In this document: piece by piece, positions 10,737 to 23,043 of the stretch | How positions within the stretch are numbered: the stretch's first letter is position 1 | How the letters are laid out: each line of letters begins with the position of its first letter | Made by a program: the position numbers and the translations under genes | Origin: Aralia elata | Taxonomy: Eukaryota; Streptophyta; Magnoliopsida; Apiales; Araliaceae | Assembly (NCBI GenBank): GCA_034770075.1 | Contig: CM068379.1 | Coordinates: forward strand, 19,653,506 to 19,717,505 | Direction of reading: 5' to 3' | DNA length: 64,000 nucleotides | The notes under the pieces: generated by a model | Database searches by the model: none | Seen by the model: the letters and a program-made list of their open reading frames with translations, nothing else | What the model was told of the DNA's origin: nothing

Positions 10737-13517
10737 TGTGACAGCCACAAATTCGGGTACTTCATTCCCACAAGATTTGATGTTCACTATCCAAATAATT
10801 TACATCACATCTAACTACCCATTCAAATACAAATAAGAATTCTTAATAAAAATAGAAATCTCCCACTAAAGGGTTACAACATCTTTAACAAATAAATTCC
10901 AGGTCATCTAACCTTAATAAAACATCAATGCGGAAACATAACATAAGTCTATTACATAAATATCATTCAAACAAATTTAACAAGTCTTTATCACTTGTTT
11001 GCTTTACCTTTGCCCTTACTAGTGGATGGCTTATCAATTCTTTCAACTTTAGTTGTAATGTTATTATGCAAGGGTGAGCAACAATTGCCCAGCAAGTAAC
11101 ACATAAAATAATAATAACATGCGAATAATAATTGGATATCGGATAATCGAATTCTCGGCTTTTGAATCAGGATTAGGAAAACAAGAATCAAGAGAACATC
11201 TGAGGGTCACAAGACCACGAACTATGTCCTAGGTTATCAAGTATTTTTACTTTCAACCCTTTAACAGTCGTAAGACTAGATGGACCTTACTTCTCGTACT
11301 TAGGGGGATCAGCCCTTTGTACCATGTATGTGCACAATATCTAAACACTAACGCGTAAAATAATCCCCTATATAAGGGTTATTCATCTCAGTTTGACATC
11401 AAAGTCCGCACCAAAGGAAGTTTGGTTTGGATTTACTTCAATAACGTTTCTAGAATTTAGAACGCTCATCAACAATGGACTAGTCGAATAAATAAGGGTT
11501 CGCTAGTCAATCAAGGTTCAATAATCTAATATGAAATATATTCGAGAACAAGAGACTGAATCTCAAAGGCATACAATCGACTAAACTCTGTATAACTGAA
11601 ATATTACTTAAAAGGAATCAGAATAACACATTTGAATTCATGAACTTGAACGAATTATAGTAAAGAACTTGCTCAATATGAAGTAGAATATAGAAACTTG
11701 CATAAAAGAGAGATAGGGTTTTAGAACTTGTTCAATGAAAAATAAAGTTAAGAAACTTGCTCAATATAAGAGTAAAGTTCAGAAACTTGCCTCGTGCGTA
11801 GATTATAAATTAAAATTCACGTTCTTTAAACAACCTACACATTCCGTTTATAAAGCAATAACAATGATTAGTTATAATATTATGATCACTTCAGGATTCA
11901 TTTTCATCCAATTTCAGTTTAATATCTCAATTGTCATCTGATAATCAATGGGTATATGCTAACATTCATCACAATATCTTAGTATTCATTTAATACATTA
12001 GTCTAAGCTTTAAACATGAATATGGTAACATAACTTGACCACAAAGAAAGAACGGAAAATTTCATTTCCTGTTTCACCGTCGGGGCGGTAGATTTCCTTT
12101 ACAAAACGCCGCAGGGGCGACTCTACCGCCGGAGCGACAATTGTAGGTCAATTTGGGCGCAGGGGCGAGGACATCGTCGGGGCGACCAAATCAGCTCATT
12201 TACACCGCCGAGACGACTAATCTTAGTGTAATTCCACCGCCGGGGTGGTGAACCCAAATGTCAGTTTCTGCAGTTCGCGAAGAACAGAGAAAATGCCAAA
12301 TTTGGCTAAAGTTTTTCATTCAAACGACAATATAATTCTACCCATAGGTTCTGGACTTTACAGAAATGTACAGTAACAATCATAGCATGATTTTATCAAG
12401 TTTAACAACTCAAACAATTGAATTTAAATTTATAATTTTCATGTTCTTGCTATTATTCAAAGTTTCATCAATTTTCATAAAATCCCACATAGCAAATTCA
12501 TTATAACACCAATTTAAGCCATTTAACTTTCGTTTTCTTTGTTTTTACATGCATAAACATAATCAACCATTAATTAACCGATTAACATGCAATTCAAGCA
12601 TAAATTTTCATACATATAAGGTATATTCATATATTACTACTCTGTAAATTTCAGAACTTCCAATTAAAGGCATAATCTCATGAATTAACTCAATTAAACA
12701 ATTTATAAACATCATATAGTAGATTATACATGCATTTAAACAATTATAAACAACTTACAATCAATTTACACATAAAGTTCAACTATCAGAGAACTTAAAA
12801 ATATACGTTCATGGAGAAATTTTTTAAAAAAACATAAATTGAAGCTTGGAATTAGGAAATTACCTTTGATTATTTGTTTAGATTGCTAGTAGATGAAAGA
12901 AAGCTTCTTTGATTCTCCAAACTCCTTCTTAATCAAAATTTTCTCTCAAGTTTTCTCTCTGGCTTAGTTTTTAGGAACTGATGAATTATAACGCGTAATG
13001 AAGAACTGACACAATATGGATGTCAGTTAATCCCATAATGGGTTAACTGACTCCAACCCCCACTAGGGCTATGTTTGGCTAACCCTTTTATTTCTCCTTT
13101 CTAGTTTATTTTAATAAATTGCTTATAATATAGTTTAATGTCACATTTTTAATTAACTAAATAATCTCATTTAAATCAATTAAATAAAATAGAATAATAC
13201 CACATTAAATCACATAGTCACATAATTAAAATTCTAATTTATTGATTATGACAAATTATTAAATCTCTAATTAATTATTAAACTAATTAGAATAACATAT
13301 GCTTATTTAAATAATGCATTTAATCAAATAAGCTCAATTAAATACATACTTGAATATAAAATTCTCCACATTAATTTAACTAATATAACACATATAATTA
13401 ATTTAATCTACCACAAATTCATCAATTAATTATTTAATTCAATAATTAAATTATCGAAAAATATTTATTTAATTCAATAAATATTTAAATTAAATTACAA
13501 AAATCTCGTTCGTCACA
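10737..13517 (-). repeat. Tekay-1 5' LTR
   Basis: 2781 bp, plus-strand ends TGTGACAGCC and TTCGTCACA, so the ends form a TGTGAC/GTCACA inverted pair. Directly next to the PBS at 10722-10733. Bases 12183-13517 repeat 1-1351. It carries about seven G-rich motifs related to CGCCGGGGCG between 12073 and 12245. The sequence right after 13517 is the middle of a copia LTR, which shows where Tekay-1 landed. I see no gene in it. Confidence 0.9.
12073..12245. repeat. array of CGCCGGGGCG-like motifs in the Tekay-1 LTR
   Basis: About seven imperfect copies of a 10-12-bp G-rich motif (for example CGTCGGGGCG, CGCAGGGGCG, CGCCGGGGTG) spaced roughly 15-35 bp apart in AT-rich LTR sequence. Related arrays sit in the Tekay-3 LTRs at 38787-38910 and 47472-47550. 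Confidence 0.75.
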
Positions 13518-13976
13518 ACTTCTCTTAGTGATTAGTCAGATCTAAGTGATCTTTTGTAAACCAAGTCTGTGTGACTTGAAGTATTCTTTGTGAATAATTT
13601 GTGTAAAAGTTCTTAGTGAGCTATAATCTTGGTAATTACCCTCCTTTGCGGAATATCCCTACTCGAGGAGTAGAAGAGAGGATTAAGAGACTTTTGTGCT
13701 CTGAACCTCTTAAAATCTCTTATGTTCTTTAACTTTCTACATTTCATATCCTGTCACTCTACATTTTTATATTTGTAACTTATTTCGATATTTGCTCACT
13801 AATTTAGAACTATGTTTTTTCTTATAATTTTTGAAGGGTTTTTCTTAAACAATTCTGTTGTGCTAAATCAATCAATTAACTTGCTTAACTGATTTGGTAA
13901 TATCTCTTTAAAAAGAAAATTTTAAAAATCTATTCAACCTTGTTCTAGATCTCTTTGTGTCTTTCTGAAAATAACA
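13518..13976 (+). repeat. copia-A 5' LTR, right part only
   Basis: Matches the last 460 bp of the 3' LTR and ends in AAAATAACA before the PBS. It starts abruptly at the Tekay-1 LTR edge. In the 3' LTR the same ACTTCTCTTAG sequence continues leftward without a break, so Tekay-1 inserted here. Confidence 0.88.
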
Positions 13977-13978
13977 AG

Positions 13979-13992
13979 TGGTATTAAAGTAG
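13979..13992 (+). other. primer-binding site of copia-A, degenerate
   Basis: TGGTATTAAAGTAG lies 2 nt after the 5' LTR end. It resembles the iMet site TGGTATCAGAGC with at least two changes, so it is probably decayed. Confidence 0.55.
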
Positions 13993-14080
13993 AGTTTTCT
14001 TGAACTAGCTTTACAGCTTGAGTAGATCCATGTAACTAACTAAAATCAGTTCTGAGCTTGGTGGTGGAAATAAGCCACCC

Positions 14081-14724
14081 TTGTATAATAAAGATAAATT
14101 CGCTAATTGGAAAGTTCGTATACAGGCGTATGAGCTATTCGATGTTGTGATTAATGGTCCCTATGTTCCCACAAAACTCGCACCAACTCCTGATGATCCT
14201 AATAAAGTAGCCGTGAAACAAGAATATAATAAACTAACAACGAGAAGAAGCTGGTGGCCCTAGATAAAAGAGCTAAGAACATCATGTTCTTGGCTCTTGA
14301 AGATGAACTGTTTGAACATGTTGTCAACTGTAAGACAACACAAGAAGTCTAGGAAGCTCTGATCGTGATGCATGGAGGAAATGAAGAAGTAAAGGGGAAC
14401 AAGCAATCTATGCTCACCTAACAGTATGAGATGTTCTCTCATGTTCCTGGTGAAGACATAACTATAACTTATGAGAGGTTCAATATCCTGCTCAATTCAT
14501 TTAGAGCATTTGAAAAAGTTTATCCCAACAAGGACCTCAACATCAAATTCATAAGAGCTCTTCCAAGCAAATGGGATGCTAAGACCACTGTTATTAGAGA
14601 GTTGAAGAATCTGTATGAAATGACAGTGCAGAAGCTCTATAGTACTCTTTTAACCTATAAGTTTGAGCTGAATCAGAGAGTAGAAACAACCTTAGAGACC
14701 AGAAGAAAAGATAAATCCTTGTGA
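14081..14724 (+). pseudogene. copia-A gag remnant (UBN2-type copia Gag)
   Basis: Readable pieces match plant copia Gag: FANWKVRIQAYELFDVV at the start, KNIMFLALEDELFEHV, then QYEMFSHVPGEDITITYERF, LRALPSKWDAK-like text (FIRALPSKWDAKTT) and a KDKSL end. There is a frame change near 14235-14250, a TAG in place of the Trp expected in the EVWEAL-like motif near 14350, and another in-frame stop before QYEMF near 14418. The first piece has no ATG at its edge. There is no zinc knuckle. Gag would form the particle; here it is dead. Confidence 0.8.
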
Positions 14725-14783
14725 AATGAATCTTTTGCAAAAAGACTTAGTTTAGGGATCAAACATGTTAGGTTGATCCAAAT

Positions 14784-15003
14784 TCGTAGAGTTAAAACTC
14801 TGTAATAGCTAAGTTGTCCTAGGACAGAAGACGATCGTAGAGCTAAATACAATGTTACTCTAAGATCGCAGAGTAAACTGAAGACAGTTAGAGATCGTAG
14901 AGTACAAGCTAGATCGTAGAGCTAAAATCGCAGAGTCACCATTATTCGTAGAGTAGAACAATCACTATACGTTTTCAATCTAAGGAAGTTCAGATCGTAG
15001 AGT
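14784..15003 (+). promoter_or_regulatory. U3 array of eight GATCGTAGAGT motifs
   Basis: Copies or near-copies of TCGTAGAGT or TCGCAGAGT begin at 14784, 14834, 14865, 14894, 14913, 14928, 14946 and 14994, with an inverted copy ACTCTACGA at 15391-15399. They lie 300-520 bp upstream of the TATA box. Repeated short boxes in U3 are known enhancers in some plant copia elements; that this array does this is inference. Confidence 0.7.
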
Positions 15004-15306
15004 GCAGTCATCTGACAAGTCAGTGGCAGGTTATGACAAGTTTATCAACTTTAACACTCGACCTTCTGAGGTTATCCTCAGATGATTTTGCGATAAGGAC
15101 AAGTCGACAAAACTCCTATCTAATAGTTATTTTAGCAGAGTTAAAGGACATGTGATTGCTACTGCACTGTTCACAGTATTGAGAAAAACGATCTAAGGTG
15201 GTCTAAGCAGGTAGAAATTTGATGTCAAACAATGGAAGAATGACAAGTGTTCAAGTTATAATGGAGCAACGATAACTCTCCAATGGGAAGATCCCTAGAA
15301 GAACTC

Positions 15307-15314
15307 TATATAAG
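15307..15314 (+). promoter_or_regulatory. TATA box of the copia-A LTR
   Basis: CTCTATATAAGG about 540 bp into the LTR, downstream of the repeated U3 motifs. It is the only good TATA box in this LTR and would place the R region just downstream. Confidence 0.6.
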
Positions 15315-15937
15315 GATAGCATTTTGAAGCACATCATATACAACGAATCGATCAAGTCTAAGTGCTGAAACTCTGAGTCATATAAGCTTCACTCTACGAT
15401 TCAAAGAAACACACTCTGCTGCTAAGTCATTTGAAGAAAACCTTAAAATAACTTAGCAGCACCTCAAATAATACAACTTCTCTTAGTGATTAGTCAGATC
15501 TAAGTGATCTTTTGTAAACCAAGTCTGTGTGACTTGAATGATTCTTTGTGAATTATTTGTGTAAAAGTTCTTAGTGAACTGTAATCATGGTGATTACCCT
15601 CCTTAGTGGAATATCCCTACTCGAGGAGTAGAAAAGAAGATTAAGAGACTTTTGTGCTTTGAACCTCTTAAAAGTCTCTTGTGTTCTTTAACTTTCTGCA
15701 TTTCATATTCTGTCACTTTACATTTTTATATTTGTGACTTATTTCTATATTTGCTCACTAAATTTAGAACTGTGCTTTTTCTTATAACTTTTGAAGGGTT
15801 TTTCTTAAACAATTCCATTGTGTTAAATCAATCAATTAACTTGCTTAACTGATTTGATAATATCTCTTTAAAAAGAAAATTTAAAGAATCTATTTAACCT
15901 CCCTTCTAGATCTCTTTGTGCCTTTTTGAGAATAACA

Positions 15938-17215
15938 AAATTGTTTTAGAATAATAAATTACCATCATGGTTTTTAGTTTTAAAATATAACTAAATTTTG
16001 ATAACTAATATCTAAGTGAGGCATTTTTTTTAACATTAATTAACTAAAAATCTCCCATTTAAAATAAAATTGGTAAGTAAAGTTTAGTCATTGATATTTT
16101 TTTAATATATACTACGTTATTAATATTAATTATTATTTTCTCATACTATTTTTTCTATATTTTTAATATATAGTTATCGAAGAACAAAAATTGTTGTATA
16201 ATAATAAGTTACTAGTATGACTTTTAATTTTAAAAATTAACTAAATTTTAGTCACTCATATATAAGTCATAATTTTTTTTTAACATTAGATAACTAAACG
16301 TCTCCAATATAAAATAAAATTGGTGATTAAAATTTAATCATTGACATATTTTATAATATGATTCATTATTATGTAATCATAATATTTTTTTCTCCGTATT
16401 TTTAATTTTAATTTATTTAAATTGTAAAGTTGAGTAAAGTAAAATCCTAAACATGTTCTTAAAGTTAGTATGCCTAAATAAATAAATAATTTTTTTATAA
16501 AATAAAATTATTGTAGATTAATAAGTTAACATTATAGTTTGTAAAATGATAAAAAGAATATTGTCATAATGTGGTATTATAAGTTTATGGCTTTATGCCA
16601 ACACCTAACTTAACTTCATGTCAGCCATTTTTATAATACCACAATATCACAATTACCACATTATTATCACAATTATCAAATTATCACAATTATAATACCA
16701 CGTTATCAAAATTACTACATTATCACAATTATCATACCGCATTATTAAGTATAGAGTTATATTACAGTTTGTAAGACAATAAAAATAATATTATCACCAT
16801 TATCATGCCACATTATTAAGTATAGAGTTATATTATAGTTTGTAAGATAATAAAATGAATATTCTTAAATTTTGTAAATAGAATTCTTGTAAAATGGATG
16901 AAGTATATTTTTTAAGATTGTATAACACTGAAAATAATTTGAATGTAATTTTAAGTTTAGACTAACAAATATTTCAAAAGTATGTAGCAATGAAATTATT
17001 TTAAATTTTAGAAGACCTCGTGAAGAATTCAAACTCTTCTTGTGTTTCTGCCTGGTGCCCACATGGTATGGGATGAATATTTCATGATTTGCATTATTAT
17101 TATAATAAAATTAGAAGATTTTAAAAAGTGTTTTAATAGTAGTTAAATTTTAAATTTATATAAAAAATTAAAGACTAAAAAAATTAAATTTTATTTTATT
17201 ATATATGTGTATAGA
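15938..17215 (-). mobile_element. Helitron-like sequence H0, 5' part (3' end displaced)
   Basis: AT-rich, no gene. It shares long stretches with H1 and H2, for example the unit with AATAATAAGTTACC and CTAAATTTTAATCACT at 15941 and again at 16191 (250-bp spacing). The upper edge reads on the minus strand A then TCTATACACATATATAATAA, which fits a Helitron 5' TC end in an AT target. No CTAG end is found to its left, so that end was probably separated by the copia-A and Tekay-1 insertions. A second run, 16600-16850, has short repeats of the ATTATCACAATTATCA type. Confidence 0.5.
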
Positions 17216-17808
17216 TATAGATTATATAGATGTATAATCGTTAGCTTAGGCACGAACAAATAATGGAAAAAGAAAGCACAATGAGATCCGGTTAGAGTGA
17301 ATTTGACATCAACTTTATATTAGTAAATTTTATAATTTTTTATTGTATGTGTTATAGAAAATATTGCATTCTTAAGTTTTATAACTTTTTATTATATTAG
17401 TTAATGCAACATTTTTTATAACATATGTAATAAAAATCTATATGAACTTATTAAGGTGAAATTGGTGTCAACTTTACCGTAATCGATCCTAAAACTGGAT
17501 AGCAGAAAGCGAAGGGAATTGAATTCATATTAAGTAATTAGAGTATTTTAGAAACGAAAGTACCTTGCAGAATCACCAGTGCTTTAGGAGCTCCAATCCA
17601 TGTATGTACGATGAAGGTATGCAATTTGGTTCTTTTCTCCTTTCTTTGCGCATTAAAAGTGTTTTAATAGTAGTTAAATTAAGTTTATTTAAAATAAATA
17701 AAAAATAAAATTAAGAATACTTTAAAAAGTATTTAGTAGTAATTAAATTATAGTCCTATACCAAAAATTAAGGACTAAAAAACTTAGTTTTGCTTTATTA
17801 TACATGCA
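17216..17808. other. AT-rich spacer with a Helitron 5'-end fragment
   Basis: No gene seen. 17216-17640 is unique-looking AT-rich sequence. 17650-17808 repeats the 5' part of the Helitron family (TTAAAAGTGTTTTAATAG, then AAAAATTAAGGACTAAAAAA, then TTATTATACATGCA) and abuts the CTAG end of H1. Confidence 0.55.
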
Positions 17809-18851
17809 CTAGTTAAGTGTCCCGTGCGAAGCACGAGTTTTATTTTTCAAATAACATAATTTTTTATTTTTTATTGATTTTATATGTGGTGATTATAAAA
17901 TATTTTTTAGAATTTCACAAATTAATTTACTATTGCTATTAGAATATCTACAAACTTTTCTCAAAAAGGCGAAATTATATAATTAATGAGCTAAATGAAT
18001 CTTATAAGGAATAAAATTATTGTAGAATACTTAGTTATTATTATGATAAAGTTGGAAACTAAAGTTTAATCATCCAATATATATTAAATATATATGTTAA
18101 GTTTTTTAATACTAATTATTATTTAGTCATAATATTTTTTTTAATATATATAGCTATTTAGGAATCGAATGTTGTAAAACAATGAGTATGACTTTAAGTT
18201 TTAAAATTAGTTAACTAAATTTTAATCACTAATATATAAGTTAAAATTGATTTTATAATATTGATTAACCGAAGATCTCCTACATAAAATAGAATTGGTA
18301 ACTGAAGTTTATTCGTAGTATATTTTGTAATATATATAAGACATTTATTAATATTAATTATTATTTACTCATATTTTTTTTTAATATTTTCAATGTATAA
18401 TTATTTAGAGTTTAAAGTTGAGTAGAAAACCTAAAAGTAAAATTTTAAGCGGTTTATAAGTTAGAATTTTTTGTATGACTAATTAACTAAATGACTCTTA
18501 TTAAAAATTAAATTGTTGTAAGATAATAAGTTAATATTTAATCATAATATTTTTTTTATATTTTTTATATTTTTATCTATAGGTTTAATATATAGTTATT
18601 TAGTTTTCAAAGTAGAGTAAAATTTTAGACGTGATTTGTATGACTAATTAACTAAAAATCTAAAAGACTCCTACAATAAATAGAATTATTGTGGAATAAT
18701 AAGTTACTCTAAGACTTTTCAAGATCATAGGTAAAGTTTTGGTTATAGTTAAATTTTAGAGAAATATCAAACCATAGGATGAAAACAAAAAATTAAACCA
18801 TAAGACCAAAACCAAAAAATCAAGTTTCGTCTTATTATGTATTTATATAGA
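17809..18851 (-). mobile_element. Helitron-like element H1, complete by its ends
   Basis: On the minus strand it starts A|TCTATATAAATAC (18851) and ends with a short hairpin (CGTGC-TTC-GCACG, plus 17822-17836) eight bases before CTAG|T at 17809-17812. TC start, hairpin near the end, CTRR end and insertion between A and T with no duplication are the Helitron hallmarks. It is 1043 bp with no ORF, so a non-autonomous copy. Internal units repeat those of H0 and H2. Confidence 0.65.
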
Positions 18852-18889
18852 TATAAATAATACAGATATAAATTATTATACATTATTAA

Positions 18890-18921
<32 letters not shown>

Positions 18922-19621
18922 TAACAAATTAATTACCAATAAATAATTTCATTGGCACGTGTGATTATAGATAAGAAGTTTTGTGCTTTGCTAGACTGAA
19001 AATGTGAAAACTATATTAAATGACTGAAATAATATGAAACCACTTTGCTTGAATATACAGTGATCATTGAGGCTCTGTTTGGAACTTTGCAAGTGCGATG
19101 GGAATTATATATTTTTAATTGAAAAACAAACTAAAATATTGTAGCTTCTTTAGAATTCATTGTAGTTTAACTGTGTATACTCGGTAGTGTTTGATTTTTT
19201 GAAGGTATATATTGGAATTGGATTCGTTTTCTTATGTATAGTTTTTCCAATTTTAATTTTCTTTAACCGAGTTCTTTTTTGAAATTTCCGGGTATATTCT
19301 GAAACAATTTTTGTAAAAGCTCATGATGTACATTTAATGTGAGTTCTAATAATTGGTTCTCATTATTTAATTATGATAATCTTGCTGCACAAACCGGGCA
19401 CGTATTATTTAATCATGACAATCTACTTTTCCTCCTTTCTTTACTCATTCTTTCTTTGCGCATTAAAAAGTATTTTAATTATTATTAAATTTTAAGTTTG
19501 TTTAAAATAAATAAAATAAAATTAAGAAGACTTTAAAAAAGTATTTTAATAGTAGTTAAAATTCTAGGCTTATACCAAAGACGAAGACCAAAGAATTAAA
19601 GTTCGTCATATTATAAATGTA
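18852..19621. other. AT-rich spacer with TA repeat and Helitron 5'-end fragment
   Basis: No gene seen. It contains a (TA)n run at about 18893-18913, unique AT-rich sequence to about 19440, then another Helitron 5' fragment (AAAAGTATTTTAATAGTAG, GACGAAGACCAAAGAATTAA) ending TATTATAAATGTA right at the next CTAG end. Confidence 0.55.
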
Positions 19622-22600
19622 CTAGTTAAGTGTCCTATGCGAAATACGAGTTTATTTTTAATTACTTATTATTTTATATATATGATAATTATAAAATAAT
19701 TTTTGAATTTCAAATTAACTTATTATTACTATTAGAATGATTATAAATTTTGCATAAATAAACAATTATCAAAGACTCACTATTGAGTGTTAGTAATGTG
19801 CTTCTCTTTATGTTATTTAAAATTTAAAATTTATTTTTAATATTTAGTTTTATTTTCACTCTTTTGAATTTATATATAATTTTTTAGAGTTCAAAAATGA
19901 GTAGAACCTAATAGTTTAAACTTGCTTTTTAAAAAATTCGATATGAAATATATAAAATTGTTATAAAATAATAAGTTACCATAATGATTTTTAGTTTTAA
20001 AAGATAACTAAATTTTAATAATTAATATATAAGTGAGATTTTTTTAACATTAATAAATTAAAGATCTCCTATCTAAAATAAAATTAGTAAGTAAAGTTTA
20101 ATCATTAATATATTTTATAATATATATTATGCTTTTTAATATTAATTATTATTTTCTCATAATATTTTTCTTATATTATTAATATATATTTGTCTAGAAA
20201 TAAAATTATTTTAGAATAATAAGTTGTCATTATGAATTTTAATTTTAAACATTAACTAAATTTTAATCACTAAAATATAAGTCAGAATTATTTTTAACAC
20301 TAAAAATGTCTCCTATATGAAATAAAAATGGTAACTAAAGTTGAATCACTAATATATTTTATAATTTTTAATATATTTTGTTAATATTACTTATTATGTA
20401 ATCATAATATATTTTTCTATACATTTAATATTTAATTATTTAGAGTCCAAAGTTGAGTAAAGCAAAATTTTAAGCATGTTCTTAAAATAAAAATTTATTG
20501 TATGACTACATAAATAAACGACTCTTTTATAGAATAGAACTATTGTAGAATAATAAGATAATATTAATTTCTTTACACATTAAAAGTGTTTTAGTGGTAG
20601 TTAAATTAAGTCTATTTAAAATAAATAAAAAAATAAAATTAAAGAGACTTTAAAAAGTGTTTTAGTAATAATTAAAGAGACTTTAAAAAGTATTTTATTT
20701 ATTTAGTAAAATAAATAAAAAATAAAATTAAAGAGACATTAAAAGTGTTTTAGTTGTAGTTAATTAAATATACTTAAAATAAATAAAAAATAAAATTAAA
20801 TATACTTAGAATAGTATAATTTTGAACCCGTGCGAAAGCACGAGTTTGTTTTTCAAATAATATAATTTTGAACCCGTGTGAAGCACGAATTTGTTTTTCA
20901 AATAACATAATTTTGAATTTCTTATTCATTTATATATGTAATGACTATAAAATATATTTTAAAATTTTGCAAACTAACTTAATCTTGCAATTAGAATGTC
21001 TACAAACTTTACTTAGAAAGACTAAATAATATTTTTAATGATCTAAATAAATCTTCTAAGGAATAACATTGGTGTGGAATACTAAGTTACTATTATAATA
21101 AGATTGAGAACAAAAGTTTAATCATGTATTAATTTATTTTGATATACATATTAAGTTTTTTAATACTAATTACTATTTAGTCATAATTATTTTTTAAATA
21201 TTTTTAATATATAGTTATTTAAGAATAGAATTGTAGTAAAACAATAAGTCACCATTATGATTTTTATTTTTAAAAATAGTTAACTAAATTTTAATCACTA
21301 ATATATAATTTAGAATTGATTTTATAATATTAATTAACTAAAGATCTCCTGTATGAAATAGAATTGATAACTGAAGTTTAATCCTTAATACATTTTATAA
21401 TATATATATATATATATATATATAATATTTGTTAACATTAATTATTATTTATTCATGATTTGTTTTCTTATAATTTCTGTGACGCCCCCAAAATAGGTCC
21501 ACACAACCCATTTTGAGTCGCCAATAACATTCTACAAAAATACAAATATAAATACGAATTTTTTCATTTACAACTAATATTTGTCGTGCAAAATACGACA
21601 ACACACATACTGTGGCTTTCCATATAAATATCGTATCGTATGATACCACAGTATCCAAACTCAAATTATTACAATGCCGTAAAAAGACGGCAACACACGT
21701 TTTAAGTCTTCAGTACAATTATTATTATACTATGCTATAACTTGATGAGAACAACCACTGACTCGAACCATTACTCTACTCCCCGGCTAGTCCTGACTAC
21801 ACTTTCCTTTCCTGAGAAGAACAATGGGACAAAACTAAAAAGGGTGAGCTCAAATAGCCCAGTAAAGAATATCATGATTAAGATAATGAAGAATAAATTA
21901 TCTTTAACCTTCAACTGTAATAAATCAGAGATTTATAGATATTTTAATTGTTTCAACAACAACAACTGCAGCGGAACGAACAATCCATTAAAAGAGTCAA
22001 GTAGATTATAATATCTACCATCTTCTATAAATTAAAGGTTCACCACTAATATTTCATCCATGTAACACCAATCAACAGTTCCTGTTTATGAACATCCAAA
22101 TCAACAGTTTATATTTAACAGCCTCTCTTTGCACCATGTGCCAAAGATATTTTTCTATAATACCACCGACCATGATCATGCCAAACGCCAATTTATCTTT
22201 GCACTACGGGCCAAAGAAAACTTTCACCATACACATTTGTTTGTAACACCAAAAGTTATGATTGTACTAATACACAGTTTGGTCAAAATCATGTCACGCC
22301 AGTTCATCTTTGCACTACGGGACAAATAGAACTATCACCACAATTTAAGTATGAGGATGATGACAATGATATAAAATAAATACAATGAGATCAAGGATAA
22401 GAATAAATATTAAAAATTTATAATTTAATTTATTCAGTGTCGAAGATTGACCAAATTGCCAACACGATGACCAAATTGTGGAGTCAAATTCAAGAATGAT
22501 TTTCAAGAATAAAGTTCATGATTCAATTATAACATATAAAACGAAATAGAAAGATTTAGGTGAAAAGATATTAGATGAAGCACAAACTATTAAGGATATT

Positions 22601-22771
22601 ATACTAATTTCAGGAATTTTCACCATTTAAAAAAAATAAGGTTTTGCAAACAAACAAAGATTTCTTATCATAAATGGATAAATATGAAAGAAAACGATAT
22701 CCCTTAAAGAGTACAAAAAAATAACATTTTATACGAGTATAAAAGAATATACGAAACTGCAAATGGATTTT

Positions 22772-23043
22772 TACCCGTCATGTGATAATCCACTTAGACA
22801 GATCATTTCCACAAAAGATTAATAAGTAATGAATACGAAGGGTTATTCACCAGACATGCGTCAATCCGCAAAGACAGGTTATACCCACAAATTAATAAAG
22901 AATGAATACAAAGGGTTATTCACCAAGTACGACACTCCGTATATACATGTTATTCCCACAGAATGAATACAAAAGGATATTCACCAAGCATGCGTCAATC
23001 CGCACGGACATATTATTCCCACAAATTAATACGGAATGAATAA
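22772..23043. repeat. four-copy tandem repeat in the solo LTR
   Basis: Units of about 60-75 bp share TTATTCACCA, CATGCGTCAATCCGC, GACA and TTCCCACA then AATGAATACAAA. The copies begin near 22772, 22851, 22913 and 22977. They lie upstream (on the plus map) of the minus-strand TATA box, in the R/U5 part of the LTR. No coding signal. Confidence 0.7.

Larger units (their letters stand above)
1..13517 (-). mobile_element. Tekay-1: chromodomain Ty3/gypsy retrotransposon (left end outside window)
   Basis: Minus-strand LTR element. The sequence at 1-1351 is repeated at about 12183-13517, so two LTRs bracket an internal region (1352-10736). Internal order on the minus strand is PBS, extra ORF, gag, protease, RT, RNase H, integrase, chromodomain, PPT, which is the gypsy order. 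The chromodomain-type C-terminus, long LTRs and iMet PBS fit the Tekay/Del chromoviruses; this clade call is from memory of the family. A solo LTR (2448-5929) interrupts integrase, and many stops are present, so the copy is dead. Its right end lies inside a copia LTR (copia-A). The left target duplication and about 1.45 kb of the 3' LTR lie outside the window. Confidence 0.9.
13518..15937 (+). mobile_element. copia-A: truncated Ty1/copia element
   Basis: The sequence at 13518-13976 repeats 15480-15937, so these are the 5' LTR remnant and the end of the 3' LTR of a plus-strand element. Between them are a PBS-like site, a copia-type gag remnant and a PPT-like end, with no protease, integrase or RT: internal length is only about 790 bp. 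The missing left part of the 5' LTR (about 710 bp) was displaced by Tekay-1 and should lie outside the window. The right end is in Helitron-like sequence. Confidence 0.85.
14766..15937 (+). repeat. copia-A 3' LTR
   Basis: 1172 bp, starts TGTTAGGTTG and ends GAATAACA. The last 460 bp repeat 13518-13976. The U3 part carries eight copies of a GATCGTAGAGT motif and a TATA box. It is followed by Helitron-like sequence (AAATT next to it). I see no gene in it. Confidence 0.88.

Noticed and set aside
14784..15003. Repeats with spacers that could be mistaken for a CRISPR array
   Set aside because: Units are 9-11 bp with uneven spacing in a plant LTR promoter; no array geometry and no cas genes.
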